Positions 6,730-12,752 of a stretch of DNA of 12,752 nt are shown one piece after another (positions within the stretch are counted from its first letter, which is position 1; each line of letters opens with the position of its first letter). This DNA is from an uncultured Novosphingobium sp. (GTDB lineage Bacteria > Pseudomonadota > Alphaproteobacteria > Sphingomonadales > Sphingomonadaceae): assembly GCA_946886365.1 (NCBI GenBank), contig CAMPIM010000103.1, forward strand, positions 1-12,752. Reading direction: 5' to 3'. The notes under the pieces are model-generated. The model made no database searches. It saw nothing but the letters and a program-made list of their open reading frames with translations, and was not told the DNA's origin. The translations under genes were made by a program, and so were the position numbers.

Positions 6730-6922
6730 CTTCGGCTTTCTCTCCGCCGATCCAGCGGCCGGGCAATTCTATATAGGCTTCCAGTTCGCGCCAGTGGCGA
6801 TCCCAACCGGGGCCACGGCGATCCTCCGGCACATAAGCCTCAACCATGCGACGGGCGCGGGCCACGACATTGTCGGGCGGCGTGCGCAGGCGATCGAGAA
6901 TGTGGCGGATATCCTCGCTCAT
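6719..6922 (-). CDS. 67-aa hypothetical protein, first gene of a pair
   Basis: The product starts MSEDIRHILDRLRTPPDNVV and ends LPGRWIGGEKAEDDV. It is a small acidic cytoplasmic protein with Trp-rich segments (GWDRHWRELEAYIE). It lies upstream of, and overlaps, the 75-aa gene by 11 nt, forming a two-gene operon. A perfect -10 hexamer TATAAT on this strand at 6981-6976 lies 53 nt upstream of the ATG, although no good -35 accompanies it. No strong ribosome-binding site. Function unknown. Confidence 0.72.
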   Translation of the reverse strand: MSEDIRHILDRLRTPPDNVVARARRMVEAYVPEDRRGPGWDRHWRELEAYIELPGRWIGGEKAEDDV

Positions 6923-6975
6923 GACGGGCTGATAGCCTGTCCTCGGCCAACGCGCCAGTCGCCGGGAGAGGGGCC

Positions 6976-7030
6976 ATTATAGTAACTCTTCGTGGACAAA
7001 GCGCGCGCCAGGTTACATTCATCGTTGTAA
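6976..7030. promoter_or_regulatory. Divergent promoter region with TTACA-N8-TGTAA palindrome
   Basis: The 140-bp gap between the divergent 67-aa gene and the NmrA-like gene holds TATAAT on the - strand (6981-6976) and a perfect inverted repeat, TTACA (7013-7017) and TGTAA (7026-7030), with an 8-bp spacer. The repeat ends 32 bp before the NmrA-like start codon, a position expected for an operator. NmrA-like genes are often next to HxlR-type regulators, but none is encoded here, so the binding protein is unknown. Confidence 0.4.
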
Positions 7031-7062
7031 TTGAGATGCTGATTGCAGCCGAGGGGATAGAA

Positions 7063-7878
7063 ATGAGCCAGAAATCGACCATTCTCATCGTCGGGGGCAC
7101 CGGTAAGACGGGTCGTCGTCTGGCCGATCGTTTGACGGCTCTTGGTCACACTGTCCGCATTGGTTCACGGAGCGCGGAGCGGCCGTTTCTGTGGGAAGAG
7201 GAGGCCAGCTGGAAACCCCTGCTGGAGGGCGCGGATGGCCTTTATATCGCGCATCATGACAATACGCATCCCGATGCTGGTGCGCAGATTGGGCGGCTTG
7301 CACAGCTTGCGCTGGATTGCGGGGTAAAGCGGCAGGTGCTGCTTTCCGGCCGAGCCGATGAGGCATTTCTGGATGCGGTTGAAGGCGGATTCAGGGCAAG
7401 TGCGGCGGATTGGACAGTCGTTCGTCCGGCATGGTTCATGCAGAATTTTTCGGAAATGTTCTTCCTCGACGCGGTGCTGGCGGGTGAGATCGTGCTGCCG
7501 GTCGGTGACGCGACCGAGCCGTTTATCGATATCGAAGATGTCGCTGCTGTCGCGGTAGAGGTGTTATTGGACGGTCGGCATAGTGGACGGATTTATGAGC
7601 TGACCGGCCCGGAATCGATAGGCTTTGAAGCCGCCGCCGACGCGTTGACGAAGGCGACGGGACGGAAGATCAGCTTCACCCCCATTCCCTTCGACACATT
7701 TCGGGAGTCGATCCTGTCGAACGGTTTGCCCGAGGAATATGCCTATACCTATTCGGGTATCGCCGACGGCAGGTTGGCCTATGTCACGGATGATGTTGAG
7801 CGGGTATTAGGCCGGAAACCGAGACGCTTTTCCGAATATGCGCAGGATGCGGCGGCTAGCGGCGTTTGGGATGTGTGA
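7063..7878 (+). CDS. NmrA-type NAD(P)-binding Rossmann-fold protein
   Basis: A 271-aa atypical short-chain dehydrogenase of the NmrA/ergot-alkaloid EasG-like group. The nucleotide-binding loop is ILIVGGTGKTGRRLADRL (glycines within residues 10-17). Further family features are VRIGSRS after beta-strand 2, VKRQVLLSGRA, WTVVRPAWFMQNFSE, and PFIDIEDVAAVAVEVL followed by YELTGPE. The classical YxxxK catalytic motif is not visible, so it may bind NAD(P) as a sensor or act as an NAD(P)H-dependent reductase of unknown substrate. The ATG at 7063 was chosen over 7036 because GAGGGG lies 6 nt upstream and the protein then begins directly before the Rossmann strand. It is convergent with the downstream hydrolase gene, 42 bp apart. 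Confidence 0.88.
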   Translation: MSQKSTILIVGGTGKTGRRLADRLTALGHTVRIGSRSAERPFLWEEEASWKPLLEGADGLYIAHHDNTHPDAGAQIGRLAQLALDCGVKRQVLLSGRADEAFLDAVEGGFRASAADWTVVRPAWFMQNFSEMFFLDAVLAGEIVLPVGDATEPFIDIEDVAAVAVEVLLDGRHSGRIYELTGPESIGFEAAADALTKATGRKISFTPIPFDTFRESILSNGLPEEYAYTYSGIADGRLAYVTDDVERVLGRKPRRFSEYAQDAAASGVWDV

Positions 7879-7920
7879 TTGATTGGCGGGGCTTAGAGCG
7901 GGACCCGGATCAAGGCCCGT

Positions 7921-9003
7921 TCACTCTCCGAGTTCGGGAAGCGGCGTCCATTCCCTGTCCGGGGCGAGTGGTGCGAAGATGCTGTCGATAAGCGCATTCG
8001 TCACCTCTTCAGGAGTGGCCGGGTTCCATTTCGGCGCATTGTCCTTGTCGAAGATGACGGCGCGTACGCCTTCGATGAAGTCGGGGTGGCGGATGACGTG
8101 GCAGGCGATGCGATATTCATTGCGCATGTTGGCCGCGAAGTCGGTAAAGGCCGCTCCCTCTGCCATTTGCCGCAGGGCGACCTTGATCGTCTGGGGCGAT
8201 TTGGTGGCGAGAACCGCCAGCTGCGCGCGCGCCCATTCCGATCCGTCGGTGCGCAGGGCGTCGAGGATGTCTTCGTAGCGGTCGGACGCGAACAGCCGGT
8301 CAATGTTGGCCCGCTGTGCTTCCCAGGGGGAGGGGGGCGGTGGGTCGCTCATCTCGTCCAGGATTTCGCCGATGCCGTCGGGGTCGGCGATAATCCGGGC
8401 CTTGACCGCGTCGAGCTTTTCCGAGGCCATATAATGGGTGGCGATGCCGATCGCTGCGCAGTCCGCTCCATTGATGCGGGCTCCGGTGGTGGCGAGCCAT
8501 GTGCCGGTGCGGCCAGGCATGCGCGGCAGGAACCAGCCACCGCCGACGTCAGGGAAAAGGCCGATGCCTGTTTCGGGCATGGCGTAGACGGTTCGCTCGG
8601 TCGCGATGCGGAAGCACGCCGGATCGGATATGCCGACGCCTCCGCCCATGACTATGCCGTCGATGAAGGCGATGATGGGCTTTTCATATGTGAACAGCAG
8701 ATGGTTCAGCCGATATTCGGTGTGGAAGAAGCGTTCCGCCTCCGAACAGTCGCCCTTGGCGCTGTTAGCGACCATGGCGATGTCGCCGCCCGCGCAGAAG
8801 CCGCGCGACAATTTGGGGTCGCCATCGGGGGATGGGGCGTGATCGAGCATGACGGCGGACACATCATCATCGTGACGCCAGGCGAGCAGGGCGTCGATCA
8901 TGGCGGCGCACATTTCGGTCGTCAGCGCATGGATCGCCCTTGGCCGGTTCAGGCGGATGCGGCCGACGCCATTTTGCACGAAGATGATCAACTGATCCGT
9001 CAT
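7921..9003 (-). CDS. 3-hydroxyisobutyryl-CoA hydrolase (crotonase superfamily)
   Basis: A 360-aa enzyme expected to hydrolyse 3-hydroxyisobutyryl-CoA to free 3-hydroxyisobutyrate in valine degradation. The crotonase oxyanion-hole segments are SRGFCAGGDI (66-75) and MGGGVGISDP (119-128). The segment YAMPETGIGLFPDVGGGWFL carries E144 and D152, matching the catalytic Glu and Asp of human HIBCH. The C-terminal IFDKDNAPKWNPATPEEV is a signature of this subgroup and separates it from ordinary enoyl-CoA hydratases, as does the length. The ATG at 9003 has a GGTGG element about 10 nt upstream. No other valine-pathway gene is in the window. A distinct acyl-CoA substrate is possible but less likely. Confidence 0.93.
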   Translation of the reverse strand: MTDQLIIFVQNGVGRIRLNRPRAIHALTTEMCAAMIDALLAWRHDDDVSAVMLDHAPSPDGDPKLSRGFCAGGDIAMVANSAKGDCSEAERFFHTEYRLNHLLFTYEKPIIAFIDGIVMGGGVGISDPACFRIATERTVYAMPETGIGLFPDVGGGWFLPRMPGRTGTWLATTGARINGADCAAIGIATHYMASEKLDAVKARIIADPDGIGEILDEMSDPPPPSPWEAQRANIDRLFASDRYEDILDALRTDGSEWARAQLAVLATKSPQTIKVALRQMAEGAAFTDFAANMRNEYRIACHVIRHPDFIEGVRAVIFDKDNAPKWNPATPEEVTNALIDSIFAPLAPDREWTPLPELGE

Positions 9004-9158
9004 TCCTTATCCCACCTATTTCGCTGGCGCCGCATGATGCTGTTATCGGTTCAGACCGTTCCGGGGAAGGGCCTGGGGGGGTGGTGGGAAGAGATGAACA
9101 ACTACAGATGGATCGTCGGCGAAGTTATCAGGCCACATCTTTTTTTGGCCACAAATGT

Positions 9159-9187
9159 TTGACCTGACGCGATAATTCGGTTAAATA
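9159..9187 (+). promoter_or_regulatory. Promoter for the riboswitch RNA
   Basis: TTGACC at 9159-9164 is followed after 16-17 bp by TTAAAT (9181-9186) or TAAATA (9182-9187), a good sigma-70-type arrangement. Transcription would begin near 9194, about 30 nt before the c-di-GMP aptamer. It lies 155 bp from the divergent hydrolase start, so the two transcripts have separate promoters. Confidence 0.55.
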
Positions 9188-9221
9188 ATCCCCAAGGCAG
9201 AGAAGCGCGCTGCGGCGAGTG

Positions 9222-9305
9222 ATCTGACGAAAAGGCAAACTGCTGGTGACGGCAGGACGCAAAGCTTCCGGTCTCTTGATTGAGACAGCGGGGTTACCGA
9301 AACAG
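9222..9305 (+). ncRNA. Class I cyclic-di-GMP (GEMM) riboswitch aptamer
   Basis: The interval reproduces the Vc2-type GEMM core in order. GGCAAAC (9234-9240) is followed by a 6-bp hairpin (9240-9245/9250-9255) closed by the GNRA tetraloop GTGA (9246-9249). Next come GGACGCAAAGC (9255-9265), TCCGG, and a second hairpin GTCTC-TTGATT-GAGAC (9271-9286). The aptamer ends with AGCGGGGTTACCGA (9287-9300). Aligned to Vc2, the ligand-contacting G20 is G9234 and the stacking A47 is A9261. G at position 20 indicates c-di-GMP rather than cGAMP. Outer stem P1 is poorly defined (CTG 9224-9226 with CAG 9303-9305). A promoter lies just upstream. What it controls is unclear, since no recognised gene follows. 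Confidence 0.85.
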
Positions 9306-9340
9306 GACATGACGCGATGAAACCGCTTATCCCTTTTTCT
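9287..9340 (+). promoter_or_regulatory. Possible riboswitch expression platform
   Basis: AGCGG (9287-9291) and TT (9294-9295), inside the aptamer's 3' core, can instead pair with AACCGCT (9321-9327) around a GG bulge. CCC and five Ts follow (9331-9338), giving a terminator-like alternative to the ligand-bound fold. AGGA (9304-9307) is also a ribosome-binding site 9 nt before ATG 9317 and could be masked by stem P1. Transcriptional and translational control are thus both possible, with opposite predicted effects of ligand. Confidence 0.4.
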
Positions 9341-9391
9341 CCATTCCTGAAATTTGGGCCGCCTGGCCACGCGATTTGCCGTCGGGACTAA
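9317..9391 (+). CDS. Possible 24-aa leader peptide under the riboswitch
   Basis: The ATG at 9317, with AGGA 9 nt upstream, opens a 24-codon frame that starts MKPLIPFSPFLKFGPPGHAI and ends at TAA. It is the first well-placed start after the aptamer. After the single TAA the same frame stays open to about 9661, but that part overlaps glpD antisense and looks non-coding. It may be a regulatory peptide, the decayed remnant of a regulated gene, or not translated at all. No homology was recognised. Confidence 0.25.
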   Translation: MKPLIPFSPFLKFGPPGHAICRRD

Positions 9392-9526
9392 ATTAGTCAT
9401 CCGTTCGGGCTGGCGCAGGATATCGATCGAGCCTGCCGGTCCCGGTTACAGACATACCGCGATCATGTGCGGGATAGTCCCGCCATGTCGCACTGCCTCA
9501 ACTCCCTCGGGTCGCACTGTGGGAGA

Positions 9527-9576
9527 GAAGCACAGCGTCCCAAAGACCCATCTCCCCACCCGGGGCGCTGTGCTTC
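9527..9576. terminator. 15-bp hairpin at the end of glpD
   Basis: GAAGCACAGCGTCCC (9527-9541) pairs with GGGGCGCTGTGCTTC (9562-9576) over 15 positions with one wobble, around a 20-nt loop. The right arm touches the glpD stop codon, so this is probably its 3'-end structure or terminator. Facing the other way it could end the riboswitch transcript. Neither side has a real U-tract (TCTCCC on the - strand, ACTCATT on the + strand), so it may instead block 3' exonucleases. A smaller hairpin, GCGGGA-TAG-TCCCGC, lies at 9469-9483. Confidence 0.5.
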
Positions 9577-11089
9577 ACTCATTCCGGACGTCGGATCGGC
9601 ACGAAATAGGACCGTAGAGATAGCGGGCAAGCGCCTCGCTGGCTTCCGGCGTCAAGTGTAGGCCGAGCTTGCTGCGGCGGTAGAGAATGTCTTCGGCGGT
9701 CTGTGCCCATTCTTCCCTGACAAGATAGTCGACTTCGGCACGGCTGAGGTCGCCGCCGAATATCTCCCCCAGATCGTCCAGCGTTTCAGCTGCGCCCAGC
9801 AGCTTCAGCGCGCATGTGCCGTAGGCGCGGGCAAGGCGGTGGAGGAGCGAATGGGGCAGGGCAGGATATTGGCGCTCCAATTCTTGCACGAAGGCGCTGA
9901 AGTCCCCGTCGGGCATGTCCCCGCCCGGAAGCGGTGCGTTCGCGGTCCAGGCGCCCCGCGTCTCGATTCCCTGCGACGCGAGAAGGTCGAGCGCCTGCTC
10001 GGCCAGTTTCCGGTAGGTGGTGATCTTGCCGCCGAAGATGCTGAGAAGGGGAGCGCTTTCGCTGTCGAGGTCGAGGACATAGTCGCGGGTGACGGCGGAG
10101 GCATTGCCTGCCTGATCGTCATAAAGCGGGCGGATGCCTGAATAGGACCAGATTATGTCTTCGCGGGCGATTTTCCGGGCGAAATAGCTGTTTGCGACGC
10201 CCAGCAGATAGTCGATCTCGGTCTCACTGATTTGTGGCTTGCCCGGTGGATCGTGCCACTCTTGCTCGGTGGTGCCGATCAGCGTGAAGTGATGCTCATA
10301 GGGAATGGCGAAGATGATGCGGCCGTCAATATGCTGGAGCGTGAGGGCATGGTCCCCTTCGTGGAGGCGCGGCACGACGATATGACTGCCCTTTACGAGG
10401 CGGACTTTCCGGCGGCTATGGAGACCGGAGCGGGCGATGATGTCGGCGACCCATGGACCTGCGGCATTGACCAATATGCGTGCGCGCACTTCCTTCACGC
10501 CATGCGCATCTTCGATGGCGGCCGACCAGACTGACCCGTCCCGGCGGGCGTGGAGCAGGCGAGTGCGAGTTGCGATATGCGCGCCGCGTTTGGCCGCGTC
10601 CATGGCGTTCAGCACTACCAGGCGGCTGTCCTCGACCCAGCAGTCCGAATAGAGGAAACCGCGTCCCTTGCCGTTCGCAAGGCCGTTTCCCAAAGGCGAT
10701 CGATCGAGCGCGATCGTGCGTGTGCCGGGTAGGTTCCGTCGGGCGCCGAGATGGTCGTAGATAAAGAGGCCGAGGCGCACCAACCATGCCGGGCGCGTCG
10801 AGCGGTTCTGCGGCATCAGGAAGGCAAGCGGCCAGATGATGTGAGGCGCCATGCGCCAAAGCCGTTCCCGTTCGATCAGGGATTCACGGACCAGCCGAAA
10901 CTCGCCATATTCCAGGTAACGCAGGCCACCGTGGATCAACTTGGTCGAAGCGGACGAGGTTTGGCTGGCAAGATCGTCCTGTTCCACCAGAAGGACCCGA
11001 TAGCCGCGCCCAGCCGCGTCGCGCGCGATGCCGACGCCGTTTATTCCTCCGCCGACGATCAGCATGTCATAAAGAGGAGGCGTGGCCAA
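9575..11089 (-). CDS. glpD: Aerobic glycerol-3-phosphate dehydrogenase GlpD
   Basis: A 504-aa FAD enzyme at the inner membrane that oxidises sn-glycerol-3-phosphate to dihydroxyacetone phosphate and passes electrons to quinone. The FAD-binding motif is MLIVGGGINGVGIARDAAGR (residues 9-28), with E36 ending beta-strand 2. The family signatures SSASTKLIHGGLRYLE (45-60), YSGIRPLYDD (R320) and GGKITTYRKLAEQ (353-365) are all intact, and length is normal (E. coli GlpD is 501 aa). The start is TTG at 11089-11087 with GGAGG about 9 nt upstream; the first ATG, at residue 9, would cut into the Rossmann strand. The gene begins 6 nt after the beta-helix gene's stop on the same strand, so the two are probably co-transcribed. 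No glpF, glpK or glpR is in the window. Confidence 0.96.
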   Translation of the reverse strand: MATPPLYDMLIVGGGINGVGIARDAAGRGYRVLLVEQDDLASQTSSASTKLIHGGLRYLEYGEFRLVRESLIERERLWRMAPHIIWPLAFLMPQNRSTRPAWLVRLGLFIYDHLGARRNLPGTRTIALDRSPLGNGLANGKGRGFLYSDCWVEDSRLVVLNAMDAAKRGAHIATRTRLLHARRDGSVWSAAIEDAHGVKEVRARILVNAAGPWVADIIARSGLHSRRKVRLVKGSHIVVPRLHEGDHALTLQHIDGRIIFAIPYEHHFTLIGTTEQEWHDPPGKPQISETEIDYLLGVANSYFARKIAREDIIWSYSGIRPLYDDQAGNASAVTRDYVLDLDSESAPLLSIFGGKITTYRKLAEQALDLLASQGIETRGAWTANAPLPGGDMPDGDFSAFVQELERQYPALPHSLLHRLARAYGTCALKLLGAAETLDDLGEIFGGDLSRAEVDYLVREEWAQTAEDILYRRSKLGLHLTPEASEALARYLYGPISCRSDVRNE

Positions 11090-11095
11090 AATCCT

Positions 11096-12652
11096 CTACC
11101 TCCGCACTTCTGAAACATGAAGGCGGCGGGGTTGCTTCAGTTTCACGAAAGTTCCGAGTTCGCGGCGCAGCATTCCCAGCATCCAGAGCCGATGGCTTGC
11201 CATATATTCGGAAAAGCCGTCCGGTTTGGCGGGGTCGAAGACGGGGACCTGCCAGTCAGCAGGCTGTTCTTCATAGCTGGTTTCGATCTGGGCGGCGCCG
11301 TCATCGGGGGCATCGATGTGGCTGCCCAGATAGCTGTTGCCCTTGAACCGGAAAGACTCTGCGGGGTCAAAGCCCGCCTTGATCAGATAGTCAGGGCCGT
11401 TGCGCCCAATCTCGCTGCCATAGCGGGCAGTCCCCGCGACCTTGAACACATTGCTGCGGAAGCGGACGCCGCGCGCCCATCCGTCCCATTGGGTCGCGAC
11501 GACCATCTGCACGTCCATCGCCTTTCCGACATGGACGACATTTTTCTCGATCAGCGCGTCCGACACATTGCCCGCGATCTGGAATATTCGCGTGCCGTCA
11601 TTGCGGCTGACATTGAAGCGGGCGACTGTCCCGTGGTTGCCGATATTGGCGATGTCATCCTGGCCAGGCGAACAGATGAGCAGAAAGCCGCCTGCATTGT
11701 CATGGCTGTAATTGTAGAGGAACGTGGTGCGGCGGGAGTTGAAATCGGAATCGAAGCCCTGACCATCATAGCGGGTTCGGGTATAGGCGGCCTCATTGAG
11801 CTGTATCAGGCTGTTGTCCGTGCTCCACTGCCAGATGCCTGCATTATAGCCGGGCGCGCGGCTGCCCGCATAACGCACGATATTATGTTCGATAAGCGCG
11901 CCATTGGTGCCCCGTGGCACGATGCCGTCGCCGCCCACATCCTCCACATAATTGTCGCGGATGACGACCTTTTGGCTGGGAAACCAGTTGGAGGATGTCA
12001 CCTGATCGCTGATCCCCGCTATGCCGGATCGATCGACGCGCCAGACGATGTTGCGTTCGATGATAAGGTCGTCGAAACGGGTCGGCAGCTTTTGGCCGGT
12101 GGCGCGGAAGACTATGCCGCCATTATCCTTGCGTTCGTTGGTCCCGCGTACATCGTGGATATACATGTCTCGAATACGGATGCCGCGCGTGATGCCGCGA
12201 TCCTCCGCCGATATGAGAAGGCCGGTGCGGTAGGCGGGAAGCGGGCTGTCGTTCGTGACTTCGAGGCCGCTGACCGTCACATAATCCGCATTGATGATGC
12301 CGACGGCATGGGGGGAGATTCCGCCTGCATCAATGCGCGCGCGAGGGCCTGTTCCGTCAGAGGTGACGGTGATGGGAGCCTTCTCACTTCCAGAGCGAGT
12401 TAGGGTAAGAGGCTCTCGCCATACCGATCCTGCCATCAGCTTGACCTGATCGCCTGGTTGCAGTGGGACAGTCGATAGGCGGGAGAGAGAGCGCCACGGC
12501 TGCGTTGGTGAGGTGCCGTTGAAGCTGTCGTCGCCCTGCGTCGAACTGACATAATAGGTTTCGGCATTGGCTGTCGCAATGAAGCCTGAAGACAGGACAA
12601 GAAAGGATGCGGCGGCCAATGATTTCAGCAAGTTCGGCGTATCCCTTCGCAA
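11096..12652 (-). CDS. Secreted right-handed parallel beta-helix protein
   Basis: A 518-aa exported protein with a signal peptide (LLKSLAAASFLVLSSGFIAT, cleavage after TANA near residue 30) and a parallel beta-helix body. It opens with YYVSSTQGDDSFNGTSPTQP and PGDQVKLMAGSVWREPLTLT, the usual N-terminal cap of pectate-lyase-like proteins. Repeated coils follow: YVTVSGLEVTND, LIIERNIVWRVDRSGI, KVVIRDNYVEDVGGDGI, ALIEHNIVRYAG, TTFLYNYSHDNAGG, DALIEKNVVHVG. This fold typically binds or cleaves polysaccharides, but no catalytic set was identified, so lyase, hydrolase or surface scaffold roles remain open. Start choice is uncertain: TTG at 12652, or TTG at 12631 (residue 8) with AAGGGA about 10 nt upstream. 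glpD follows after 6 nt. Confidence 0.85.
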   Translation of the reverse strand: MRRDTPNLLKSLAAASFLVLSSGFIATANAETYYVSSTQGDDSFNGTSPTQPWRSLSRLSTVPLQPGDQVKLMAGSVWREPLTLTRSGSEKAPITVTSDGTGPRARIDAGGISPHAVGIINADYVTVSGLEVTNDSPLPAYRTGLLISAEDRGITRGIRIRDMYIHDVRGTNERKDNGGIVFRATGQKLPTRFDDLIIERNIVWRVDRSGIAGISDQVTSSNWFPSQKVVIRDNYVEDVGGDGIVPRGTNGALIEHNIVRYAGSRAPGYNAGIWQWSTDNSLIQLNEAAYTRTRYDGQGFDSDFNSRRTTFLYNYSHDNAGGFLLICSPGQDDIANIGNHGTVARFNVSRNDGTRIFQIAGNVSDALIEKNVVHVGKAMDVQMVVATQWDGWARGVRFRSNVFKVAGTARYGSEIGRNGPDYLIKAGFDPAESFRFKGNSYLGSHIDAPDDGAAQIETSYEEQPADWQVPVFDPAKPDGFSEYMASHRLWMLGMLRRELGTFVKLKQPRRLHVSEVRR

Positions 12653-12719
12653 TAGGTCAGCTTCTTGTTTTAGCGCAATGAGGCTGAATGCGAAGTGAAA
12701 TGATCGCCGAGGTCAGGCA

Positions 12720-12752
12720 GAAAAAAGGCCCCGCCTCCGGGAGGAGGCGGGG
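12720..12752 (-). terminator. Intrinsic terminator of a gene beyond the window
   Basis: CCCCGCCTCC (12729-12738) and GGAGGCGGGG (12743-12752) form a 10-bp GC-rich stem with a 4-nt loop. On the - strand this is followed by CC and six Ts (12726-12721), a textbook rho-independent terminator. It ends a - strand gene lying past the window edge and implies that the beta-helix/glpD operon has its own promoter within 12653-12719. Confidence 0.85.

Noticed and set aside
9131..9153. GGCCACA direct repeat flanking a T-run
   Set aside because: Two 7-bp copies 16 bp apart in AT-rich promoter DNA; too short to distinguish from chance and not linked to any mobile element.
9094..9162. 22-codon frame MNNYRWIVGEVIRPHLFLAT... 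with a GGAAG upstream
   Set aside because: It ends inside the riboswitch promoter's -35 element, the ribosome-binding site is too close to the ATG, and there is no upstream promoter for it.
8086..9162. 358-aa open frame on the + strand
   Set aside because: Antisense shadow of the 3-hydroxyisobutyryl-CoA hydrolase gene, whose own frame has clear catalytic motifs.
9128..9400. 90-aa open frame on the - strand
   Set aside because: It is the exact complement of the riboswitch and its promoter, has no good ribosome-binding site and has an unnatural Arg-rich composition.
11117..12403. 428-aa open frame on the + strand
   Set aside because: It lies entirely antisense to the beta-helix gene; its sequence is a low-complexity Ala/Asp/Val shadow typical of high-GC antisense frames.
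1..12752. CRISPR arrays, insertion sequences, integrases or defence genes
   Set aside because: No regularly spaced repeats, terminal inverted repeats, transposase or nuclease motifs were seen on either strand.

Overview
The window looks like chromosomal DNA of a sphingomonad (Sphingomonadaceae, Sphingobium/Sphingomonas type). This is inferred from gene content, high GC and TTG start codons. The clearest taxonomic markers are a TolA-annotated coiled-coil protein beginning MARALKVYRTPIGFHDAYVA and several small lineage-type hypothetical proteins. All calls come from reading the sequence; no database search was possible.

Layout, left to right. (1) 202-2303, + strand: an OmpR-family response regulator and its membrane histidine kinase, coupled by an ATGA overlap. 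A GTATCAG direct repeat with 10-bp period lies upstream. (2) 2284-4377, - strand: modA-modB-modC, a molybdate ABC importer, convergent with and overlapping the kinase gene by 20 bp. An operator resembling a ModE box precedes modA. (3) 4444-4986, - strand: an RlpA-like lipoprotein. (4) About 5085-5294: a gene-free stretch that folds into five consecutive hairpins, a candidate structured RNA. (5) 5331-7062: small hypothetical genes, namely a 57-aa protein with a strong ribosome-binding site, the coiled-coil 'TolA-like' protein, a 65-aa disordered protein and an overlapping pair of 67 and 75 aa. (6) 7063-9003: an NmrA-type NAD(P)-binding protein and, convergent to it, a 3-hydroxyisobutyryl-CoA hydrolase (valine catabolism). 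(7) 9004-9574: an intergenic region with a promoter and a well-formed class I cyclic-di-GMP (GEMM) riboswitch on the + strand. No recognisable gene follows the riboswitch. The transcript would run towards the 3' end of glpD on the other strand. (8) 9575-12652, - strand: a secreted right-handed beta-helix protein and aerobic glycerol-3-phosphate dehydrogenase glpD, 6 nt apart and so probably one operon. (9) 12721-12752: a classical intrinsic terminator for a - strand gene lying beyond the window.

The gene content is mostly housekeeping (signal transduction, molybdate uptake, envelope, valine and glycerol-phosphate metabolism). The most unusual parts are two intergenic RNAs: the orphan c-di-GMP riboswitch, which may control a short peptide or an RNA antisense to the glpD 3' end, and the unassigned five-hairpin element beside rlpA.
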